The notes beneath the pieces were generated by a model. That model saw only the letters and a list, made by a program, of their open reading frames with translations. It made no database searches and had not been told where the DNA came from. DNA of 10,849 nucleotides. It comes from Chloroflexota bacterium (GTDB taxonomy: Bacteria; Chloroflexota; Dehalococcoidia; Lucifugimonadales; UBA826). The translations under genes and the position numbers were made by a program. The stretch spans positions 305,970 to 316,818 of the forward strand of contig PBDP01000004.1 in assembly GCA_002718095.1 (NCBI GenBank), in the 5' to 3' direction. How positions within the stretch are numbered: position 1 is the first letter of the stretch; every line of letters starts with the position of its first letter. Shown in pieces: positions 1 through 6,635 of the stretch.

Positions 1-299
1 GGATCTGTCATTTCCTTATAACAGTTGTCATGTCCTATTATTGTAGAATCTAAAAATTCTTCATTTCCCCAAGAATGATCCCAATGTGAATGGGTATCAA
101 CAACATATTTTATAGGTTTGTCTGTTATCTTTTTCACATCTGATTTTAGGTCTCTAGCGAATGAAGGGACTCTTAATGAGTCTATTATTAATACGCTATC
201 ATCTCCTACTATAATTCCCGAGTTTGTCAGGTTTTTATGAATTCGCGCGTATATGCCATTTCCTAACTCTATTATTTCGGTGTTTTCAGTAAAATTCAT
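1..299 (-). CDS. Metallo-beta-lactamase-fold hydrolase, N-terminal part (cut by window edge)
   Basis: Reading from an ATG at 299, the frame stays open to the left edge and gives 99 complete codons, so the C-terminus lies outside. The start is supported by a GAGGG ribosome binding site (304-308) with 4 nt spacing; this site overlaps the end of the upstream sulfatase gene, whose stop is 8 bp away. The family-defining motif THSHWDHSWGN occupies residues 69-79, matching H-x-H-x-D-H with His70, His72, Asp74 and His75 as predicted ligands of a one- or two-zinc centre. The preceding stretch IIVGDDSVLIIDS (29-41) is the usual first beta-hairpin of the fold. There is no signal peptide, so it is probably cytoplasmic. 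MBL-fold enzymes hydrolyse thioesters, lactones, esters or sulfates, and the substrate cannot be told from this fragment. Its position directly after two sulfatases suggests a shared catabolic pathway, but that is inference. Confidence 0.9.
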   Translation of the reverse strand, partial: MNFTENTEIIELGNGIYARIHKNLTNSGIIVGDDSVLIIDSLRVPSFARDLKSDVKKITDKPIKYVVDTHSHWDHSWGNEEFLDSTIIGHDNCYKEMTD

Positions 300-307
300 G
301 ATTCCCT

Positions 308-1831
308 CTAAGTTGTGGGTATTGCGGCAGAATCGTCTACAGATTTTTGCCATTCTAATATTTTTGCTGTCATAATACGTATTCTGTCTTTATTATTTGG
401 GTCATTAAATAAATTTGTTTGTTCATATGGATCATTATTTAAGTCAAATAATTCACATTGGTCCGATGCGCATAAATTTAATTTCCATCTGTCTTCTGTG
501 ACTATTGATCTCCATGGCCTCGTGTTTAATAGGTTTATCATTGGATTTCCAAGGTCTCTATCTTCGATCCCATTATGTTGCATAAACACATCATTGCCAG
601 TTAAGTCTGTTTTTGTTGCTAGATTTGTTTTACGACTTGTGCCATGTAATTCTTCAGGAACTTTACAATTCATCAAATCCATCAAAGTTGGGACTAAGTC
701 AATCTGACTGAAATTTCCTCCAATTCTAGTTTGATCAGTTTGAAGCCAAGGTACGCGCATTAACATAGGGACTTTAGCAGCATATTCGTAAAAAGTTCTC
801 ATTTCTAGCATTCCGTGACTTCCAACCATATCTCCGTGCTCACTAGTAAATATAAATATAGTATTATCTCTAAGGCCAGCTTCATCTATTGAAGAACTTA
901 TTTTTCCGACAGCATCATCTACTAGAGATATATTAGACATGTATCCGCTTCTAAGTTTCCTCCAACCTTGTTCGTCTGATACATCATGGCCTACAAAATG
1001 TGTGTTTTTATGATAAGTGTTCCGAAATTCATTCCATTGTTCTTCTTCAGATTTTTCAGAAGCCATACTGAATTTTTGTTTCATAAAGAATTCAGCACGC
1101 AGTCTACTAAAAAGAGAATGCCCTTTAGGGTATTTCAAGAACGTTTCGTCAACAGGTAACTCGTCAGGATCATATTGAGTATCAAATGGTCCTGAAAATG
1201 GAGGATGAGGTTCTAGAAAACTGACATACAATACAAAAGGATTTTCATTGTTAGATTTAATGAATTTACTTGCTTCATTCGCTAAGTATGAAGCAATTTG
1301 AAATTCTTTTGGTAGGTTTGCTCTGAAATCATCAGAGAACAATTTTCCAGCAGGACTATCTAAATCTGGTTTAAAGCCCTGTTCTAATAAGAATTCATGA
1401 TAATTTGTATCTAAAGACATATAATCTGAGTTAGTATATCCCTCGTAATATTCTTCCATAACACTACGCCATTCAGAGAAACCATGTTGAGGAATAACCT
1501 CATCGCCCAAATGCCATTTGCCGAAATAACCTTTTGTATACTCTTCAGGTAACATTTCGGCTATGGTTTTTATGTTTGAATACATATTCAGCTTGTTTGT
1601 TGGGACTCCGGTTTTATGAGGGAATAATCCAGTTAGTATAGATGATCTTGCCGGAGCACAAACTGCTTGAGTTACGTAACAATTGTCAAACACAAAGCTT
1701 TCATCTCCCATTGCATTTAGATTTGGAGTATTTATCCAGTCGTTTCCATAGCACGACATAGTATCAAAGCGTTGTCTGTCACTAAATACAAAAACAAGAT
1801 TGGGGCGATTTGGATTATCTGTGTTACTCAT
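308..1831 (-). CDS. Type I (formylglycine) sulfatase family hydrolase, paralogue 1, with atypical active-site Met
   Basis: A 507-residue member of the alkaline-phosphatase-superfamily sulfatases. The FGly motif CAPAR is at 58-62, so Cys58 would be oxidised to formylglycine by a maturase not present here. Other hallmarks are metal-binding Asp18 in FVFSDRQRFDT, GKWHLG (104-109), EPHPPF (207-212, His209), TSEHGDMVGSHGM (329-341) and the C-terminal signature CELFDLNNDPYE (459-470). There is no signal peptide, so the enzyme is probably cytoplasmic and acts on imported small sulfate esters; the DQ/RQ-type metal motif is more like choline-sulfatase relatives than secreted arylsulfatases. Residue 344 is Met (codon ATG) where the neighbouring paralogue and the family have Lys. 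The ATG start overlaps the stop of the upstream paralogue (TAATG) and has no visible ribosome binding site, pointing to coupled translation. A phosphonate or phosphodiester substrate is an alternative; specificity cannot be read from sequence. Confidence 0.93.
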   Translation of the reverse strand: MSNTDNPNRPNLVFVFSDRQRFDTMSCYGNDWINTPNLNAMGDESFVFDNCYVTQAVCAPARSSILTGLFPHKTGVPTNKLNMYSNIKTIAEMLPEEYTKGYFGKWHLGDEVIPQHGFSEWRSVMEEYYEGYTNSDYMSLDTNYHEFLLEQGFKPDLDSPAGKLFSDDFRANLPKEFQIASYLANEASKFIKSNNENPFVLYVSFLEPHPPFSGPFDTQYDPDELPVDETFLKYPKGHSLFSRLRAEFFMKQKFSMASEKSEEEQWNEFRNTYHKNTHFVGHDVSDEQGWRKLRSGYMSNISLVDDAVGKISSSIDEAGLRDNTIFIFTSEHGDMVGSHGMLEMRTFYEYAAKVPMLMRVPWLQTDQTRIGGNFSQIDLVPTLMDLMNCKVPEELHGTSRKTNLATKTDLTGNDVFMQHNGIEDRDLGNPMINLLNTRPWRSIVTEDRWKLNLCASDQCELFDLNNDPYEQTNLFNDPNNKDRIRIMTAKILEWQKSVDDSAAIPTT

Positions 1832-3381
1832 TATGTTGTTGGTAATGGAGCATTATCTTTTGTGTCTACTTGCCACACTCTGATTCGAGATGCCATATCT
1901 CTAATTCTATCTTTCTGTTCTGGGTTATTGAATAAATTTTCCATTTCATATGGATCATTATTAAGATCATATAACTCACATTGGTCACCTGCACAAAGGG
2001 CTAGTTTCCATCTATCTGGGGTAATAATAGTACGCCAAGGGAGTCGCAACATTCTATTTATTTCATGGGCGCCTAAGAATCGGTCGGGGACAGCGCTATC
2101 ATATCCATTCCAAGATACAAACACATCATTGTCGGATAAATCTTTTTCACCTTCCAACACAGGTTTCAAACTTTTACCTTGCAGATGTCCCGGGATTGGT
2201 TCACCTATTAAATCTAATAGAGTAGGGACAAGGTCTATATGGCTTACGCTTCCTTCTATGATATTTTGTTTTTTACTTAGCCATGGAACTTTTATTACTA
2301 ATGGAACTCTAGATGCCTCTTCAAACATAGACCTCTTTTCTAACATTCCATGATCTCCAAGCATATCTCCGTGTTCACTAGTAAATACAACAATTGTGTT
2401 ATCTTCGATTCCTGCGTCTTTAATTGCTTGGTTTACCTTACCCACCATTCTGTCTACAGAAGTAATATTTGCTAAGTAATGAGCTCTTAATGTTCTCCAG
2501 CCTATTTCAGTTGTTATATCTTCTCGATATGCTGCGTAATTCATTGCGTAATCGTCAGTTGTCTGATCTACACCATCAAGCATGAATTGCATAAAATAAT
2601 CTGCTCTAACTCGATTTACAAGCGATGCGGTATCAGGTTTTTTAAGAAAGGCTGGACCTACAGGAATCTTTTCTGGGTCATATTGATCCATAAATGGGCC
2701 ATGATAGGGAGAATGAGGTTCAAATGTACTGACATATAAAATGAATGGGCGATCTTTATTTTCATCTATGAATTGACAAGCTTCTTGAGCTAAATAAGAA
2801 GCCATTTGATCCTCTTCAGGCATGTCAAAATGTGCGTTTGAGGAGAATGTCGGGGTCCTTATACCTGATTCTGTTCCTAGTAGGTTGAATCCATCCTCTT
2901 CTTTAAGCGGATCTCCTTGTTTGTCTGGAGTATGGCCTTTAGAAATTAAATATTCCGTATATGTAGATGTTTCGTTATTCAATTGAGTATGAGAATATCC
3001 GCTTCCATGCGAATCTTCGGTAGATCTCCACACATTGAATCCGTGTTGTCTTTCTATATCATTACCAAGGTGCCATTTCCCCATATATCCCTTGTAATAG
3101 TCGTCTGATATCATCTCTGAAATTACTTTTACATCGTCCGGTAAATTAATTTGATTAACAATTGGACCTGCTGTGTGCGGATATAACCCTGACATTATTG
3201 TAGCTCTTGCGGGGGTACAAACAGGTTGCGAGACATAGGCATTTTGAAATACAAAACTCTGGTCTGCCAAAGCATTCAAGTTAGGGATTTCAAGATAATC
3301 AGCCCCATAACAAGCCATGGTGTCATAGCGTTGTTGGTCACTGAACATGAATACAATGTTGGGCCTCTTATTTGAACGCAT
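1831..3381 (-). CDS. Type I (formylglycine) sulfatase family hydrolase, paralogue 2
   Basis: A 516-residue sulfatase, clearly a tandem paralogue of the gene that follows it. It has a complete set of expected catalytic features: metal-binding Asp15 in FMFSDQQRYDT, FGly motif CTPAR at 55-59 (Cys55), GKWHLG (101-106), EPHSPYHGPF (221-230), TSEHGDMLGDHGM (334-346), Lys349 in LEKRSMFEEASRVP, and CELYDLNNDPYE (468-479). Relative to its partner it has an insertion around 160-190. No signal peptide or membrane segment is visible, so a cytoplasmic enzyme is likely, needing a formylglycine-generating enzyme from elsewhere in the genome. The ATG start is backed by GGAG (3388-3391) with 6 nt spacing. A 70-bp gap with a candidate promoter lies upstream, which makes this gene the possible head of a sulfatase-sulfatase-MBL transcript. 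Likely reaction is hydrolysis of an organic sulfate ester; the substrate is unknown. Confidence 0.95.
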   Translation of the reverse strand: MRSNKRPNIVFMFSDQQRYDTMACYGADYLEIPNLNALADQSFVFQNAYVSQPVCTPARATIMSGLYPHTAGPIVNQINLPDDVKVISEMISDDYYKGYMGKWHLGNDIERQHGFNVWRSTEDSHGSGYSHTQLNNETSTYTEYLISKGHTPDKQGDPLKEEDGFNLLGTESGIRTPTFSSNAHFDMPEEDQMASYLAQEACQFIDENKDRPFILYVSTFEPHSPYHGPFMDQYDPEKIPVGPAFLKKPDTASLVNRVRADYFMQFMLDGVDQTTDDYAMNYAAYREDITTEIGWRTLRAHYLANITSVDRMVGKVNQAIKDAGIEDNTIVVFTSEHGDMLGDHGMLEKRSMFEEASRVPLVIKVPWLSKKQNIIEGSVSHIDLVPTLLDLIGEPIPGHLQGKSLKPVLEGEKDLSDNDVFVSWNGYDSAVPDRFLGAHEINRMLRLPWRTIITPDRWKLALCAGDQCELYDLNNDPYEMENLFNNPEQKDRIRDMASRIRVWQVDTKDNAPLPTT

Positions 3382-3423
3382 AAAATTCTCCGTATTTCTT
3401 TTGTGATTATCTAAAGATCATAC

Positions 3424-3441
3424 AATACCAAATTAGGTATT
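3424..3441. repeat. 6-bp inverted repeat in the gap before the sulfatases
   Basis: Arms AATACC (3424-3429) and GGTATT (3436-3441) with a 6-base loop, partly overlapping the -10-like TATAAT. No T-run follows on the minus strand, so it is not a typical terminator. It could be an operator or chance. Confidence 0.3.
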
Positions 3442-3466
3442 ATATTTTCAATTATCGACCAGTTAA
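3439..3466 (-). promoter_or_regulatory. Candidate promoter for the sulfatase genes
   Basis: Minus strand -10 TATAAT (3444-3439, perfect) with a -35-like TTAACT (3466-3461, 4 of 6 matches) and a 16-bp spacer. It overlaps the end of the SDR gene and would start RNA about 50 bp before the paralogue 2 start. Its AT-rich setting makes chance matches likely, so this is only a candidate. Confidence 0.3.
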
Positions 3467-4204
3467 TAAGGTTGGTGGCTTACGCATATGAGTAGGAGTT
3501 ATCCATACATCATTTATGGTTGCATGTGGTGGCATTGAAGCAATGAATAAAACAAGGTCACCTAAATCTTCTGCCTGCAAAATTTTTGCTCTCTGTTCTG
3601 GAGTTACAGGTACAGGTCGATCATCAAGTATAGGAGTTGCTACTTCTCCAGGGCATATAGAAGTGGCTCGTATTCCATTATTTCTTTGTTCAAATAGTAA
3701 ATCTGCTGTCATTGCGCTCATTGCTGTTTTTGCCGCAGTATATGCTGGTCCTGTTACATCGCTTACTACCTTTGCAGCCATAGAAGAGATATTTATGATT
3801 AAACCTCCACCTTGATTTTTCATAGGTGACAAAACTGCGTGGTTACAATAGAAAGCTCCATTCAGATCAATATTAATAACTTTATCCCAGTCGTCTAAAG
3901 AAACTTTTTCCCAACTTCTATTAGGAATGTTTAAACCGGCACTAAATACACCAATATTTATTTGCCCCCACTCGCTTATTATTGAATCTACTGTTGAAGT
4001 AACATCATTTCTAATTGATACATCAAGTGGTTTTATAAGGTAATCTGAAGATAATTGTGCTGCAACATCTTCAAGTTTTTCTTTTCTACGACCTGATAGT
4101 ACGACTTTGCATCCAGCTTCACTAAGCTTGATAGCAGCACTTTCACCTATGCCAGTTCCTGCACCTGTTATCCAAGCTATTTGTCCTGTTAAATCTTGTT
4201 TCAA
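3452..4204 (-). CDS. Short-chain dehydrogenase/reductase (SDR), probably NADP(H)-dependent
   Basis: A 250-residue classical SDR of normal length. The Rossmann dinucleotide motif TGAGTGIG is at 13-20. Two arginines (39-40, in SGRRKEK) after the second beta strand favour NADP(H) over NAD(H). The catalytic set is Asn111 (INIDLNGAFYC), Ser140/Ser141 and YTAAK at 155-159 (Tyr155, Lys159). The usual NNAG motif is replaced by SAG (88-90). It would oxidise an alcohol or reduce a carbonyl in the cytoplasm; the substrate is unknown. The start is TTG: no ATG or GTG fits, the protein begins right where SDRs begin, and AGGAG sits at 4211-4215 with ideal 6-nt spacing. It follows DUF3604 by 19 bp and precedes the sulfatases by 70 bp, so it probably works on a product of this cluster, for example an alcohol released by desulfation. 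Confidence 0.95.
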   Translation of the reverse strand: MKQDLTGQIAWITGAGTGIGESAAIKLSEAGCKVVLSGRRKEKLEDVAAQLSSDYLIKPLDVSIRNDVTSTVDSIISEWGQINIGVFSAGLNIPNRSWEKVSLDDWDKVINIDLNGAFYCNHAVLSPMKNQGGGLIINISSMAAKVVSDVTGPAYTAAKTAMSAMTADLLFEQRNNGIRATSICPGEVATPILDDRPVPVTPEQRAKILQAEDLGDLVLFIASMPPHATINDVWITPTHMRKPPTLLTGR

Positions 4205-4210
4205 TTTATT

Positions 4211-4215
4211 CTCCT
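4211..4215 (-). promoter_or_regulatory. Ribosome binding site that fixes the TTG start of the SDR gene
   Basis: On the minus strand this reads AGGAG, followed by AATAAA and then TTG at 4204. The strong Shine-Dalgarno match and 6-nt spacing, plus the match of the resulting N-terminus to the SDR family, decide in favour of the rare start codon. Confidence 0.75.
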
Positions 4216-4223
4216 AGGTTAAT

Positions 4224-6569
4224 TTATTTTCCATAATATTTAGCAAATACTGGGCTTATCCATGCCATCTCCATATCCTGCTGTGTTACCTTAGCCCAAT
4301 ATGGGTTGGTACCATGTACAATGTCTTCGGCTTGATATGTAATATTTGCATGTTTAGTTTCAGATTTTGGATTTTTTTGGATACTAATTTTTCTGTTTAA
4401 TCCCCCTAAAGGAAACTCGACATCTGATATTTTTATTTCTTCTAGGGTAGTATCCAATTTAATAACATCTCCCTCTGCAAGAGTCATCTTCCATTCTGGC
4501 TGAAATCCTGCTCTGGGGATAACAGATTTTCTATGGTGACTTAAATCTACGTCTTCCCCAAAACTGCGTTCATTACTAATTAGTTGAGATTCTACCATTA
4601 AATTTATACTTGGATTTGCGTCTTCGATGAAAGTTAATACTAATCCTGAAGGATATCCACATGTCCAAGACTCAAAATGTATTTCAGAATTGTTTAATAA
4701 TTTATAGTTAGATCGGGGGCTATCAAATCTTATCTTCTCAATATCCGTAATTTCCCCATTGGTAATTTTAATTACTCCTTTCCAAATAATTCCTGAATAA
4801 CTCCATCTCCTGCTAGCTCCGGACCACAAAATTCGGACTGAGTTAGGGGTGAACTTTTCTGCATAGTTTGAAGTATGGATTAATTCTGTCCCCCTGAATA
4901 GTTCGATCTTTTCTAAAGAATTTGTGCCTGTCACATTTAAGTCTATTTTGGGAGGACCATATGCTTGATATTCTTCTCCAATGAAATGGTTATCTACATG
5001 CATATATGTTCTTATTTTAGCTCCTGTCGTTGCGTATACCCGTCTTTCTTTTATTGCATTCAGGATACTCGGTAAAGTTAATTCTGCTGCATATGTTCCA
5101 GTCAACCCTCCTTTAGAAAATCTTCTAGGTTGATGTCCGGGTCTATCGTCTCCAGGCCTTGATGTGTGACAGTCATTTCCTCCTAAAAATCCCATTTCGT
5201 AACCTTCTTTAAGAGATTCTTCTAGAAACCATTCAAAAGTACCGTGTGTAGAAGTTATTTCTAATGCTGGTTCTAAATCAGGATCATGATATTTTAAATC
5301 TGCATGCTGTCCACCAACATGAGGAGTTATGACAGTATCAGTACCTCTGTAATAATTATGTAAATCTGTGATATGGGGTAAATCGGATTCTCCTGGGGTT
5401 CCTAGTCTATTTGCTCCATTCCATCGTTTTATAGGTAAGTCAAATCTGGAAAAATAAACATTATGATGCCCTCCGTGTTCCCAGTCAGCTGACCATTCGT
5501 ATCCTGGCAATACTACAAATTCATGAGGAGTATAATGTTTTTTTTCAGATTCTTGTTGGACTAAATAAGCTTTTGTACTGTGTACAGAATCATTTCTTTG
5601 ATATCCAGCATAATCAATAGCTGATATATTTTTAGCGTATTCAAAATATTCATCAATTTTATACGGATTTGCAATTTGTCCTGAGTGTGGATCTCCCCAA
5701 TAGAGTTTTAGTTTTGGGTAAATTTCATTAATTTCTATAGGGTTACTAGAGAATTCAACTAATTCATCATGTAGATTGGTTGAGGCAGTTATGTATTGGG
5801 CCCCAGCCTCAATGAATTCACATTCAGGTACAGTAATCACTCCTCTGTTTTTTTTATTAAATTGATAAATACTATCAGTTACATTTAATCCGATAGCTTT
5901 AATTTTTATCTCACCGCAGAAGCTTTCTGCAGGATTTCCCCAAGCATCTTCAGCTTTAATTATTAGTTTGAACTTCTTTCCTATTTGAATGTCAGAAGGA
6001 GCATGAATGCTAATATTTGATAATTCTCCTCCTTGAACCTTTATGGTTGCCCAATTATCAATCACTTTTATGTTACCGGTTCCTTTCTCGTCAATCCCAC
6101 AATAGAAATTTAGGCTAGATTCAAAATATGTTTGACATCTACTTCCTGCCCCACCTTCGGACTTATCTCCTAATGTAATTATTATTTTGTCATTTTTTTT
6201 GATAGTGCCGCTAGCGACAAAGAAATTTAGTTCTCTGTGATCTGTGATGTGAGGGTATACTCTACATCCGTCAGGTGATTTTATTGTAAGGTAGTCGGCG
6301 CCTATAGGATTATTGAGTTGGGGCATAGCCCAGTCGCTGTCAGAATCTGTAAATATCTTTATGCGTGATCCTTGTTTGAGAGATTTTGTGCCTGCTGTAT
6401 ATTCAAATGTTAGAGTTACGTGCTCTCCCGCAGTGATACTTTTGTCAGATAATAGCTTTAAATACCCGTATTCAGTATTTTTGTATATTGTTGCGGTAGA
6501 TATATCAAATTGGTGGTATTGAGAGCTTTCAGATATATATAAATCGTCATATGGTGAAGATTTTTCCAT
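4224..6569 (-). CDS. DUF3604 domain protein with PHP-like metal-binding motifs and N-terminal beta/Ig-like region
   Basis: A 781-residue protein recognised as DUF3604 by a series of motifs: LYWGDPHSGQ (289-298, Asp293 and His295), VLPGYEWS (353-360), HGGHHNVYF (365-373), TPHVGG (415-420), THGTFEWF (441-448) and GFLGGNDCHTSRPG (460-473, Asp466 and His468). The His/Asp-rich motifs resemble the metal site of PHP-type phosphoesterases, so a metal-dependent hydrolase is likely, but the family has no settled reaction that I can name. Residues 1-170 are beta-rich without a recognised family; about 181-280 reads like a bacterial Ig-like domain (IQIGKKFKLIIKAEDAWGNP). The C-terminal tail GTNPYWAKVTQQDMEMAWISP is also typical of DUF3604. 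No signal peptide is visible, which is worth noting since Ig-like domains are more often exported. The ATG start has AGGA with 7-nt spacing. The gene lies 62 bp after the SelA-like gene and 19 bp before the SDR. Confidence 0.92.
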   Translation of the reverse strand: MEKSSPYDDLYISESSQYHQFDISTATIYKNTEYGYLKLLSDKSITAGEHVTLTFEYTAGTKSLKQGSRIKIFTDSDSDWAMPQLNNPIGADYLTIKSPDGCRVYPHITDHRELNFFVASGTIKKNDKIIITLGDKSEGGAGSRCQTYFESSLNFYCGIDEKGTGNIKVIDNWATIKVQGGELSNISIHAPSDIQIGKKFKLIIKAEDAWGNPAESFCGEIKIKAIGLNVTDSIYQFNKKNRGVITVPECEFIEAGAQYITASTNLHDELVEFSSNPIEINEIYPKLKLYWGDPHSGQIANPYKIDEYFEYAKNISAIDYAGYQRNDSVHSTKAYLVQQESEKKHYTPHEFVVLPGYEWSADWEHGGHHNVYFSRFDLPIKRWNGANRLGTPGESDLPHITDLHNYYRGTDTVITPHVGGQHADLKYHDPDLEPALEITSTHGTFEWFLEESLKEGYEMGFLGGNDCHTSRPGDDRPGHQPRRFSKGGLTGTYAAELTLPSILNAIKERRVYATTGAKIRTYMHVDNHFIGEEYQAYGPPKIDLNVTGTNSLEKIELFRGTELIHTSNYAEKFTPNSVRILWSGASRRWSYSGIIWKGVIKITNGEITDIEKIRFDSPRSNYKLLNNSEIHFESWTCGYPSGLVLTFIEDANPSINLMVESQLISNERSFGEDVDLSHHRKSVIPRAGFQPEWKMTLAEGDVIKLDTTLEEIKISDVEFPLGGLNRKISIQKNPKSETKHANITYQAEDIVHGTNPYWAKVTQQDMEMAWISPVFAKYYGK

Positions 6570-6617
6570 AATTATTTCCTAATCATATACTAGTCTTTTG
6601 ATATGGTTACTGTGAAT

Positions 6618-6635
6618 GTAGTATATAGATACTAC
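6618..6635 (-). repeat. Perfect 7-bp inverted repeat over the SelA-like stop codon
   Basis: Arms GTAGTAT (6618-6624) and ATACTAC (6629-6635) flank a 4-base loop. The repeat covers the TAG stop (6632-6634) and runs into the 62-bp gap before DUF3604. There is no T-run after it on the minus strand, so it is not a classical terminator. It includes TATACT (minus strand, 6625-6620), a -10-like hexamer without a good -35. It could be an operator, an mRNA 3'-end structure, or chance in AT-rich DNA. Confidence 0.4.

Noticed and set aside
422-1962. 18-bp direct repeat (422-439 and 1945-1962) as a mobile-element or recombination site
   Set aside because: Both copies encode the same NDPYE region of the sulfatase C-terminal signature, so paralogy and protein constraint explain them.
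315-2353. Plus-strand open frames at 315-707 and 1772-2353
   Set aside because: They lie opposite the sulfatase coding strands, resemble no family, and reflect codon bias of the real genes. The two look alike only because the sulfatases are paralogues.
6618-6635. Rho-independent terminator after the SelA-like gene
   Set aside because: The stem is AT-rich with only a few G-C pairs and there is no T-run after it on the transcribed strand.
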